From the NCBI RefSeq assembly GCF_000024405.1, contig NC_013517.1:248001-312000 (forward strand): a stretch of DNA of 64,000 nt, read 5' to 3'. Shown piece after piece: positions 17,788 through 25,705 of this stretch. Position numbers and translations under genes: made by a program. Every line of letters starts with the position of its first letter. Positions within the stretch are counted from its first letter, which is position 1. The notes under the pieces were generated by a model that had not been told where the DNA came from, ran no database searches, and saw only the letters and a program-made list of their open reading frames with translations. Source of the stretch: Sebaldella termitidis ATCC 33386 (GTDB lineage: Bacteria > Fusobacteriota > Fusobacteriia > Fusobacteriales > Leptotrichiaceae).

Positions 17788-18158
17788 TTTGCCACCAGGG
17801 TTTCATCCTTAAAAGATCTGCTGTCACTGTCTATTTTAGCGGATATTTCCCCGTCATCCAGAAAAAATTTTCCCTTGATATTTCCAAGTTCAAAACTGGT
17901 ATCTGTTTTCAGATTAATATTAAGTTTTTCAATATCTCCGTGTTCCTGAAAGACTTTCTGGATATCATCCGGAATACTGCCGTTATTTTCAATACTCCAT
18001 GAAAGCGAAGAATTATTCAGATCGGAGATAGCACCTAAGATTTTACTTTTATTGGCTTTGTCCAGGTATTTATTTACTTGAGGAATGGCAATAGTGGCAA
18101 TTATAGAGATAATAGCCAGAACAAGAATGACTTCGACAAGTGTGAATCCTTTTTTCAT
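17784..18158 (-). CDS. major pilin / pseudopilin (type IV pilin-like)
   Basis: MKKG|FTLVEVILVLAIISIIATIAIP is a textbook class III prepilin leader with Phe at mature position 1 and Glu at position 5. The mature protein is only about 120 residues, with a helix and a small C-terminal beta domain (FELGNIKGKFFLDDGEISAKI), closer in size to GspG or ComGC pseudopilins than to long PilA pilins. No cysteines occur. The ATG follows AAAGGGGGAAA. First gene of the cluster and overlapping pilD by four bases; expected to be the most abundant subunit. Confidence 0.9.
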   Translation of the reverse strand: MKKGFTLVEVILVLAIISIIATIAIPQVNKYLDKANKSKILGAISDLNNSSLSWSIENNGSIPDDIQKVFQEHGDIEKLNINLKTDTSFELGNIKGKFFLDDGEISAKIDSDSRSFKDETLVAK

Positions 18159-18190
18159 AAAAATTTCCCCCTTTAAAATTTTATATGCTT

Positions 18191-18219
18191 AATGTACAAT
18201 TTTTTTAATTTTAAGTCAA
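18191..18219 (-). promoter_or_regulatory. promoter of the pilus operon
   Basis: On the minus strand TTGACT, 17-nt spacer, TACATT, about 33 bases before the pilin ATG. The -35 is strong (five of six) and the -10 is poorer (four of six). Confidence 0.65.
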
Positions 18220-18371
18220 TTGTTATATTTTAAATAATTTAATTTTTTTGTGTAAAAATAAGTATGAAATTAGAAATAAAAGGGTGTGTTTTAAATGAAA
18301 GAAAGTGTTTAGAAAGATAAACAACTCTCAAAACAGCAGATTCAACCTTGAAATACAGTAAAACAAAATAT

Positions 18372-18389
18372 GAATGACTAGTCATTTTT
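18372..18389. promoter_or_regulatory. palindromic operator-like site between divergent pilin and atpE genes
   Basis: TGAATGACTAGTCATTTT contains a perfect 14-bp palindrome (AATGACTAGTCATT). It agrees at 16 of 18 positions with TGAATGA-TA-TCATTCA, the known box of the TetR-family fatty-acid regulator FadR of Bacillus. It lies about 150 bases upstream of the pilin promoter and about 235 before atpE. No TetR gene is in the window. The rest of the roughly 400-base gap shows no gene. Confidence 0.4.
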
Positions 18390-18606
18390 TGATTGAAATG
18401 ATTATTCTAATGTGTTAAAATGAACTAATTAAATAACATCAATCTAACTTTTTTATAATTATCAGTCTTTTTCAATAACACTTCATGCAGGTTTTCATAA
18501 AATAATTCTGCTTACAAAATATACACTATAAATATTGGTAAGAATACTGCAAAATTCAAGATTACTGTATGAAAATTATTCATAGGTTTTGCAGATTAAG
18601 GAATAA

Positions 18607-18861
<255 letters not shown>

Positions 18862-18925
18862 GATATCTAAACTGATATGTATATATTTTTTATAAAGGCT
18901 CATTACTAAGTAACGGCGGTTTTAT

Positions 18926-18979
18926 AAAAAAACAGGGGAAACATTGGTCAAAAGACTTTTTGTTTCTCCTGTTTTTTAT
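18926..18979. terminator. bidirectional terminator between atpE and nadE
   Basis: An A-run, CAGGGGAAACA and its near-perfect partner TGTTTCTCCTG, then a T-run, form a hairpin that is usable in both directions. It lies between convergent atpE and nadE. Confidence 0.85.
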
Positions 18980-18996
18980 TTAGAACTTTGTATAAT

Positions 18997-19782
18997 TTAT
19001 TTGGCTTTATCATGAATATAAGCAATTTTAGGCATTCTTCTCTTAAATTCCGAATTTTTTATTTTTTCAAGAATAGAGTCTACTACTTCGGATTTGAAGC
19101 CTAAAGTTATTACTTCATTTCTGTCTTTTTTTCTGTCGATCAATTCAAAGAGAATATCATCTGCATCGTGATATGAGAATCCAAGCTCTCCTTCGTCCGT
19201 CTGTCCTTCCCAGAGATCAGCACTTGGTTTTTTTTCTATAACTTCTTTAGGCACACCAAGATATTCAGAAAGACTCCAAACCTGTGTTTTATAAAGGTCT
19301 GCAATTGGCAGCAGTGCACAGGCAGCGTCACCGTACTGTGTAGAGTATCCAAGATACATCTCGGTCTTATTTCCCGTTCCCATAACAAGAGAACGGTCTC
19401 TTGCAGATAAATCATAAAGGATACACATTCTTTCCCGTGCCATTCTGTTACCTTTTCTAAGAGGACTTGCATCAGGGAAGAAGCTGAAATATGAGTCTAC
19501 CATATTTGTAATTTCTACTTTTTCCCAGCTGATTTTGGCAGCTTCGGCTACTTTTAGCGCATCTTCCTCACTCTTAGGGCTGGAAGTCCTGTAAGGCATT
19601 ATTACTCCGTGTACATTTTTTTTCCCAAAGGCTTCTTTTGCAAGAAAAGCAACCAGACTGGAATCTATCCCCCCCGACAGACCGAGAATAACTTTCTCAA
19701 ATCCCGAATTTCTTACTTCTCTTCTCATGAATTCTATAATTCTTCTGCTTACATATTCATGGTCAATAGCGAGTTTATTCAT
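18997..19782 (-). CDS. nadE: ammonia-dependent NAD+ synthetase
   Basis: Last step of NAD synthesis: nicotinate adenine dinucleotide plus ammonia and ATP to NAD+. The ATP-pyrophosphatase P-loop GLSGGIDSSLVA is near residue 33; VMGTGNKTEMYLGY and the SADLWEGQTDEGELG loop are strong NadE signatures. At 261 residues there is no glutaminase domain, so free ammonia is the donor. Single gene with its own promoter, divergent from ktrB. Confidence 0.96.
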   Translation of the reverse strand: MNKLAIDHEYVSRRIIEFMRREVRNSGFEKVILGLSGGIDSSLVAFLAKEAFGKKNVHGVIMPYRTSSPKSEEDALKVAEAAKISWEKVEITNMVDSYFSFFPDASPLRKGNRMARERMCILYDLSARDRSLVMGTGNKTEMYLGYSTQYGDAACALLPIADLYKTQVWSLSEYLGVPKEVIEKKPSADLWEGQTDEGELGFSYHDADDILFELIDRKKDRNEVITLGFKSEVVDSILEKIKNSEFKRRMPKIAYIHDKAK

Positions 19783-19835
19783 AGTTTTCTCCTTTATAAA
19801 ATTGAGTTTTTAGTTTATTTTAGTAATCTATGTAC

Positions 19836-19864
19836 ATTATAAATATTATAGAGAGTAGTGTCAA
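19836..19864 (-). promoter_or_regulatory. consensus promoter of nadE
   Basis: On the minus strand a perfect TTGACA, 17-nt spacer and perfect TATAAT, about 55 bases before the nadE ATG. Confidence 0.88.
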
Positions 19865-20034
19865 TTTTTTTATGGAGATATAAATAAAATCCTTTAATGA
19901 TTCGTGAAATATATGAATTAGCAGGTCAAATATAAAATAAAAAAATCATTATTTAATTATATATTCCATCCTGAATTACTTATAAATAAAGAAAAAACTG
20001 ATGAAATGAGCATACAGATAATGATTTTAAAAAA

Positions 20035-20063
20035 TTGAAAAATATATCGGAATATTGTATAAT
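20035..20063 (+). promoter_or_regulatory. promoter of ktrB operon
   Basis: TTGAAA, 17-nt spacer, perfect TATAAT, about 40 bases before the ktrB ATG. Confidence 0.85.
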
Positions 20064-20102
20064 TGATAAGAAAAAAGTTTATACTCGCAATGGAGGGAAC
20101 AA

Positions 20103-21458
20103 ATGTCGAGAAAAAAGAGTATATCCCCTTATTGGATATTACTTGACTCATTTTTGATAATAATATTTATAGGAACAGTTCTTCTTACACTGCCGATATC
20201 CAGTGCTACAGGAGAGAGAGTGCCGGTAATAGACAGTCTGTTCACTACAACATCGGCTGTAGCGGTAACAGGGCTAGTGGTAAATGATGTGAGTACAACT
20301 TTTAGCCTGTTTGGAAAAACAGTAATTATAATACTGATCCAGCTCGGCGGTCTTGGAATAATGACTTTTTCATCAATAATAGTACTGCTTATATCAAAAA
20401 AAATAAGCTACCGTACGAAAAAGATAGTTCAGGAAGACCTTAATTACAACACTCTGTTTGATATACAGAAATATATAAAAAATGTAGTAAAGACAGTTTT
20501 ATTTATAGAATTTTTGGGTGCATTCTGTCTGTTTTTTACTTTTATAAAGAAATACAGTTTCTGGAAAGCGGTTTATTATTCTGTATTCCACTCGGTTTCG
20601 GCCTTTTGTAATGCAGGATTTTCATTGTTTTCCGATAATCTGGGTGGATACAGATCAAATATATCGGTAAATATAGTCATATGCTCTTTGATTGTTCTCG
20701 GAGGTATAGGATTTGCCGCTTTGAACAATATACATCTTTATATAAAGAAAAAAATAAAACGGGACAAAAATAAAATAAGGCTTAATCTTACTACAAAAAT
20801 GGCAGTATTAATGTCTGCTATTTTAATAGCAGCTGGAATTCTGGTGACATTTGTGATAGAAGCAAACAATCCAGCTACATTACAGAATTTTTCAATGCAT
20901 GATAAAATACTGGCCTCTTTGTTCCAGAGTGTTACCACAAGAACTGCAGGATTCCAGACGATGGATCTGGCTAATATGAGAATAGCTACTTTGATTTCAT
21001 ATATTTTTTTCATGTATATAGGAGCTTCGCCGGGATCTACAGGCGGCGGTATAAAAACTACAACAATAGGCGTAATAATACTGGGGGTTTACAGTACACT
21101 GACAAACAGGGAAGATATAGAAATAAAGAAAAAGAAAATAGCATGGGATGTATTTAACAAAGCAACATCCATAGTTTTTATCTCTTTGACATATATAATC
21201 TGCATAGTTTTTTTTCTGAGTCTTTTGGAGAAAAACAAAGGCTTTCTGGAACTGGTATTTGAAACAGTGTCAGCTTTTGGAACAGTGGGATTATCACTGA
21301 ACATAACACCTGATCTGGGAAGTATATCGAAGCTGCTTATAGCACTGACTATGTTTATAGGAAGAGTAGGGCCGCTTACAGTGGCAATGGCTTTATCAGC
21401 ACACAGCAAGAGAAGAGGAGCATATAAATATCCCGTGGAGGATGTACAGGTAGGATAA
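20103..21458 (+). CDS. ktrB: potassium (cation) uptake channel subunit, KtrB/TrkH family
   Basis: Four-fold M1-P-M2 membrane protein that moves K+ (often Na+-coupled in KtrAB). The four pore-loop filters are visible: TTSAVAVTGL, HSVSAFCNAGF, TTRTAGFQTM and SAFGTVGLSL, each with the conserved Gly. The length of 451 residues is typical of KtrB rather than the longer TrkH. The invariant GASPGSTGGGIKTTT between repeats 3 and 4 is present. ATG follows GGAGGG. The regulatory subunit gene follows after 15 bases. Confidence 0.93.
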   Translation: MSRKKSISPYWILLDSFLIIIFIGTVLLTLPISSATGERVPVIDSLFTTTSAVAVTGLVVNDVSTTFSLFGKTVIIILIQLGGLGIMTFSSIIVLLISKKISYRTKKIVQEDLNYNTLFDIQKYIKNVVKTVLFIEFLGAFCLFFTFIKKYSFWKAVYYSVFHSVSAFCNAGFSLFSDNLGGYRSNISVNIVICSLIVLGGIGFAALNNIHLYIKKKIKRDKNKIRLNLTTKMAVLMSAILIAAGILVTFVIEANNPATLQNFSMHDKILASLFQSVTTRTAGFQTMDLANMRIATLISYIFFMYIGASPGSTGGGIKTTTIGVIILGVYSTLTNREDIEIKKKKIAWDVFNKATSIVFISLTYIICIVFFLSLLEKNKGFLELVFETVSAFGTVGLSLNITPDLGSISKLLIALTMFIGRVGPLTVAMALSAHSKRRGAYKYPVEDVQVG

Positions 21459-21473
21459 ATTTTGGAGGTATAA

Positions 21474-22133
21474 ATGGCTAATTATTTAGTAGTGGGGTTA
21501 GGAAGGTTTGGAAGAAGCGTAGCCAGAACACTTTATGAAAATAATCAGGATGTTCTTGCAATAGATGATGATGAGGAAACAGTTCAGCAGGCTATTGATT
21601 CTGATTTGGTAAGTGAAGCAATTGTACTGGATGCAAGTGATGAAACAGCAATAAAAAATGTAATTAAAGATAATTTTGATGTGGCTTTTGTATGCATAGG
21701 ATCAAATATGCAGGCGAGTATTATGGTTACTCTTCTTTTGAAGGAAGCAGGAATACCCAAAATCATAGCTAAAGCACAGAGCAGGGCACAAGGAAAAGTA
21801 CTTGAAAAAATCGGTGCCGACGAAGTAATATACCCCGAGGAATTTATGGGGAAACGGACTGCAAACAAGATTTTGAGACCTACAATAGTGGAGCATTTTA
21901 AGCTTTCCAATAAATATGCAGTGGTGGAGGTTCTTGCACCAAAAAGTTTCAGTGATAAAACTCTGATACAGCTTGATGTGAGAAAAAAGTACGGGATAAA
22001 TATAATAGGGATAAAGGATAAAAATAACGAAGTAAATATTTCACCGGCTCCTGATACCATGATAAAAGAAGGGGATACACTTATAGTAGTGGCAGACAAT
22101 AAAAAATTAAATGAATTAAATAGAATGAAGTAG
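21474..22133 (+). CDS. ktrA: potassium uptake regulatory subunit, KtrA/TrkA
   Basis: Cytoplasmic gating ring subunit of 219 residues. RCK_N Rossmann domain (about 1-120) with [12 protein letters not shown] for nucleotide binding and the acidic IDDDEE at the end of strand 2; RCK_C domain (about 135-215) at the C-terminus. By family knowledge ATP or ADP binding opens or closes KtrB. The gene lies between ktrB and mnmG with short gaps, so K+ uptake and tRNA modification genes share a transcript. Confidence 0.93.
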   Translation: MANYLVVGLGRFGRSVARTLYENNQDVLAIDDDEETVQQAIDSDLVSEAIVLDASDETAIKNVIKDNFDVAFVCIGSNMQASIMVTLLLKEAGIPKIIAKAQSRAQGKVLEKIGADEVIYPEEFMGKRTANKILRPTIVEHFKLSNKYAVVEVLAPKSFSDKTLIQLDVRKKYGINIIGIKDKNNEVNISPAPDTMIKEGDTLIVVADNKKLNELNRMK

Positions 22134-22146
22134 TTTGGAGGAACAG

Positions 22147-24033
22147 ATGAGAGATTATGATGTTATTGTAGTGGGAGCAGGTCATGCAGGGTGTGAAGCG
22201 GCACTGGCAAGTGCAAGACTGGGAATGAAAACTGCAATATTTACAATAACACTTGATAATATAGGAATGATGTCGTGTAATCCGTCGCTCGGAGGACCCG
22301 CAAAAAGTCATCTTGTAAAAGAGATAGATGCTTTAGGCGGTGAAATGGCATGCAATATGGATAAAAGCTTTATACAGATGCGTATATTGAATACTAAAAA
22401 AGGGCCTGCGGTAAGATCACTGAGAGCTCAGGCTGACAGAAAAGTATACAGCAGAGAAATGAAGAAAACTGTGGAAAATCAGGAAAATCTTGATATAATA
22501 CAGGATATAGTGACGGAATTAAAAACGGAAAACGGAAAGGTTACCGGAATAAGTACAAAAACAGGACTTGAATTTACTGCAAAGGTAGTAATTCTGGCGA
22601 CTGGGACTTTTTTGAAGGGGCTTATGCATATAGGGGACAGAAAAATAAAAGGCGGACGTATGGGCGAGCTTTCAAGTGAAGAACTATCTGATTCTCTTGC
22701 AAAAGAAGGATTGAAAATCGGACGTTTTAAAACCGGGACACCTCCAAGAGTAGACATAAGGACGATAAATCTGGATATTCTGGAAGAGCAGCCGGGAGAA
22801 ACAGAAAAATTATTAAAATTTTCTGCAAGGACAAAGGATGAGGATATAAAGGGCAGAAAGCAGCTTTCATGCTATCTTACGAGAACAACGCCGAATATAC
22901 ACAGCATAATTTTGTCGAATCTGGATAAAGCTCCTATGTATAACGGTTCTATAGATAGTACAGGTCCGAGATACTGTCCTTCAATAGAAGATAAAGTAGT
23001 AAAATTCAGTGAGAAAGACAGCCATCATTTATTTTTGGAGCCGGAAGGCTTTGATACTTCAGAAGTATATATAAGCGGTCTTTCTACAAGCTTTCCTGCA
23101 GAAATACAGCAGAAAATAGTAAATAATGTAATCGGACTTGAAAATGCACATATAATGAGATACGGTTATGCAGTGGAGTATGATTATGTGGACCCCAGCG
23201 GATTAAAATATACTCTGGAATCAAGAGCTGTTGAAAATCTGTATCTGGCGGGACAGATAAACGGAACAAGCGGCTATGAAGAGGCAGCAGCTCAGGGGCT
23301 TGTTGCAGGAGTAAATGCCGTGCAGAAGCTGAAAAATAAAGAGCCTCTTATATTGGACAGAGCAGATTCTTACATAGGAACTATGATAGATGATTTAATT
23401 AATAAAGAAATAATGGAGCCGTACAGAATGTTTACGGCAAGATCAGAATACAGACTAATTTTGAGGGAAGATAACGCTGATCTGAGACTGGCAGAGACCG
23501 GTTATAAAATAGGGCTTGTGAGTGAAGAGGAGTATAAAAAAACTGTACATAAAAGAGAATCTGTAAAAAAGATTATAGAAATACTGGAGAATACCAAACT
23601 GGGAACAAGCAACGGAAGACTTGTGGAGATACTTGATAAATACGGAGATTCTTTAAAAAGCGGAACTACCCTTAAAGAAACTCTGAGACGTCCGAAGGTA
23701 ACTTATGATGACATAAAATATATAGCAGGAATAATGAACGATGTACCTGATCTGTCTTATGACGAGGATATTGAATATCAGACTGAGGTTCAGGTAAAAT
23801 ATGAAGGTTATATACAAAAGTCATATCAGATAATAGAAAGACAAAAGAGACTCGAGGAAAAAATGATTCCGGAAAATTTTGATTATAACAGAATGCTGGG
23901 AATAACAAGGGAAGCAAAGCAGAGGCTTGGCGAAAAAAGACCGCATAATATAGGACAGGCATCAAGAATAGTCGGGGTTACACCTGCGGATGTTTCTGTC
24001 TTACTAATGTATTTAGAAGGAGTGTTAAGCTGA
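22147..24033 (+). CDS. mnmG: tRNA uridine-5-carboxymethylaminomethyl modification enzyme MnmG (GidA)
   Basis: FAD-dependent enzyme that with MnmE modifies the wobble uridine of several tRNAs. FAD motif [19 protein letters not shown] near the N-terminus, the second signature [28 protein letters not shown], and the C-terminal helical MnmE-binding region are all present across 628 residues. The frame opens four codons earlier with a TTG lying inside the GGAGG ribosome site; the ATG of MRDYDVIV is the real start. MnmE is not in the window. Followed at once by rsmG, the common gidA-gidB arrangement near replication origins. Confidence 0.96.
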   Translation: MRDYDVIVVGAGHAGCEAALASARLGMKTAIFTITLDNIGMMSCNPSLGGPAKSHLVKEIDALGGEMACNMDKSFIQMRILNTKKGPAVRSLRAQADRKVYSREMKKTVENQENLDIIQDIVTELKTENGKVTGISTKTGLEFTAKVVILATGTFLKGLMHIGDRKIKGGRMGELSSEELSDSLAKEGLKIGRFKTGTPPRVDIRTINLDILEEQPGETEKLLKFSARTKDEDIKGRKQLSCYLTRTTPNIHSIILSNLDKAPMYNGSIDSTGPRYCPSIEDKVVKFSEKDSHHLFLEPEGFDTSEVYISGLSTSFPAEIQQKIVNNVIGLENAHIMRYGYAVEYDYVDPSGLKYTLESRAVENLYLAGQINGTSGYEEAAAQGLVAGVNAVQKLKNKEPLILDRADSYIGTMIDDLINKEIMEPYRMFTARSEYRLILREDNADLRLAETGYKIGLVSEEEYKKTVHKRESVKKIIEILENTKLGTSNGRLVEILDKYGDSLKSGTTLKETLRRPKVTYDDIKYIAGIMNDVPDLSYDEDIEYQTEVQVKYEGYIQKSYQIIERQKRLEEKMIPENFDYNRMLGITREAKQRLGEKRPHNIGQASRIVGVTPADVSVLLMYLEGVLS

Positions 24034-24034
24034 T

Positions 24035-24730
24035 ATGAAGGATTATTTTGAACAGCTTCTGAAAAAATCAAATATAAAGCTGGATAATTCTAAAGTAGAA
24101 ATATTGCTTAAATATCTCCGGCTGCTTACAGAAAAAAATAAAGTAATGAATCTTACAGCAATAAGGGATGAAAAAGAGATACTGGAAAAGCATTTCATAG
24201 ATTCACTGCTTTTATCAGAATTATTTTTACATACAGATAAGAAAATTATAGATATAGGTACAGGTGCCGGGTTTCCGGGACTTGTACTGGCTGTTGCATT
24301 TCCGGAAAAAGATTTTCTGCTTGTGGATTCAGTGAGAAAAAAAATATCTTTTATAGATGAAGCTGCAGAAAATTTGGGACTGACAAATGTAAAAACAAGC
24401 TATGAAAGAGCTGAGGATCTTGTGACAAAAAGCCGGAGTTCTTTCGATCTGGGCTTATGCCGCGGAGTAGCAAATCTCAGAATAATACTTGAGTATATGA
24501 TACCGCTTTTAAAAGTAAACGGAAGATTTTTACCTCAAAAATTAAATGAAAACGAATTATCAGAGTCTGAAAATGCATTAAAAACACTGAATTCCAAAAT
24601 TTTAAAAATTCACAAATTCAGACTTCCTGAATCAAATGATGAAAGAATAATAATAGAAATTCAAAAATTAAAAGAAATAAGCAGCCGATATCCGAGAAAA
24701 ACAGGCATACCTGCTAAAAAACCATTATAG
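24035..24730 (+). CDS. rsmG: 16S rRNA (guanine-527-N7)-methyltransferase RsmG (GidB)
   Basis: SAM-dependent methyltransferase acting on the 530 loop of 16S rRNA. The SAM motif IIDIGTGAGFPGL (about residue 68), the second motif FLLVDSVRKKISF and the conserved LCRGVANL are visible; the length of 231 residues is normal. The ATG follows the mnmG stop by one base, with a GGAGTG ribosome site inside the end of mnmG. The tail (RYPRKTGIPAKKPL) is the usual RsmG C-terminus. Confidence 0.95.
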   Translation: MKDYFEQLLKKSNIKLDNSKVEILLKYLRLLTEKNKVMNLTAIRDEKEILEKHFIDSLLLSELFLHTDKKIIDIGTGAGFPGLVLAVAFPEKDFLLVDSVRKKISFIDEAAENLGLTNVKTSYERAEDLVTKSRSSFDLGLCRGVANLRIILEYMIPLLKVNGRFLPQKLNENELSESENALKTLNSKILKIHKFRLPESNDERIIIEIQKLKEISSRYPRKTGIPAKKPL

Positions 24731-24739
24731 GGAGAAAAT

Positions 24740-25549
24740 ATGAAGCTCTTAAATCTGGATTCCGGAAAAATAATTTTAAATTCAAAGCAGCCCAGAAAAA
24801 AGTTTGATGATGAAAAACTTGAGGAACTTTCAAAATCTATAAAGGAATATGGAATAATACAGCCTATTATTGTCAGAAAAATAGTATCGCTGAATAAGTA
24901 TGAGATAATAGCAGGAGAAAGAAGATTTCGTGCTTCACAGATGGCAGGACTCAGTAAGATACCTGTAATAGAAATAGCAAGTGACAATATAAAAAGTTTT
25001 GAAATAGCTGTTTTGGAAAATGTGCAGAGAGAAAATCTGAATTCCATAGAGGAAGCAGAGGCTTATAATAATTTGATTGAAGTGTATAATTACACTCAGG
25101 AAGAACTCGCGGAAAAATTAGGGAAAACAAGATCAGCGATATCAAATAAGCTTCGTCTTCTGCATCTTCCGGAAAAAGTGAAGCAGATGGTAAGAGAAAA
25201 CAAGCTTTCTTACGGACAGGCCAGAACACTTCTGGCTTTTAAGGATAATACACAGATAGAAGAACTTTCCGATGAAATTGTAAAAAAACAATATTCGGTG
25301 CGGGAATTAGAATTAATGGCAAAGAAAAGCCAGAAAAAAGATAAAACACCTAAAAATAAAAAATCAGAGTCTGTTTTTGAAGGAAGCTCTGACGAAATAG
25401 AGTATTTGAAAAGTAAATTAATAGAATTTTTTGAATCAAAAGTGGAAATTAAACTGTTAAATGAAGATCAAGGGAAACTGGAAATAGAGTTTTACGGTTA
25501 TGAAGATCTCGAAAGAATTCTGAATATTTTAAAGCTTGATCTGGAGTAA
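24740..25549 (+). CDS. parB: chromosome partitioning protein ParB (Spo0J family)
   Basis: CTPase clamp that loads at parS sites. ParB/Srx N-terminal domain (about 1-100) with AGERRFRAS and ENVQRENL, the CTP-binding and arginine-rich motifs; central helix-turn-helix (about 110-165: TQEELAEKLGKTRSAISNKL); charged linker (about 195-215); C-terminal dimerisation region to 269. It follows mnmG-rsmG, the usual spot, but parA/soj, which normally sits between rsmG and parB, is absent. No parS-like 16-mer was noticed in the window. A ParA elsewhere or a ParA-free system are both possible. Confidence 0.93.
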   Translation: MKLLNLDSGKIILNSKQPRKKFDDEKLEELSKSIKEYGIIQPIIVRKIVSLNKYEIIAGERRFRASQMAGLSKIPVIEIASDNIKSFEIAVLENVQRENLNSIEEAEAYNNLIEVYNYTQEELAEKLGKTRSAISNKLRLLHLPEKVKQMVRENKLSYGQARTLLAFKDNTQIEELSDEIVKKQYSVRELELMAKKSQKKDKTPKNKKSESVFEGSSDEIEYLKSKLIEFFESKVEIKLLNEDQGKLEIEFYGYEDLERILNILKLDLE

Positions 25550-25560
25550 CATTCCATTCA

Positions 25561-25631
25561 TAGTTAGCCAAATGCCGCTGTCTGTTTACTGTGTATTGCG
25601 GGGTAATGTGATATAACGCTTTGTTTAACTA
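25561..25631 (+). other. possible structured RNA or leader element upstream of tamB
   Basis: In the gap between parB and tamB, TAGTTA and TAACTA pair as an outer stem, extended by CAAA/TTTG, and an inner CCGC/GCGG hairpin lies inside. The stretch is less AT-rich than other gaps here. There is no T-run, so it is not a normal terminator. No known riboswitch consensus was recognised. Confidence 0.3.
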
Positions 25632-25705
25632 AGAGTAACCAGAATATTGTATCAGGATAAAACTACAGAAAAATAAAATCAAAAAAACGGAGGGAGAAAA
25701 TAATC

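Noticed and set aside
22081-25549. Replication origin or parS sites near mnmG-rsmG-parB
   Set aside because: No DnaA-box cluster, dnaA, rnpA or rpmH, and no parS-like palindrome was seen, so an origin cannot be supported from this window.
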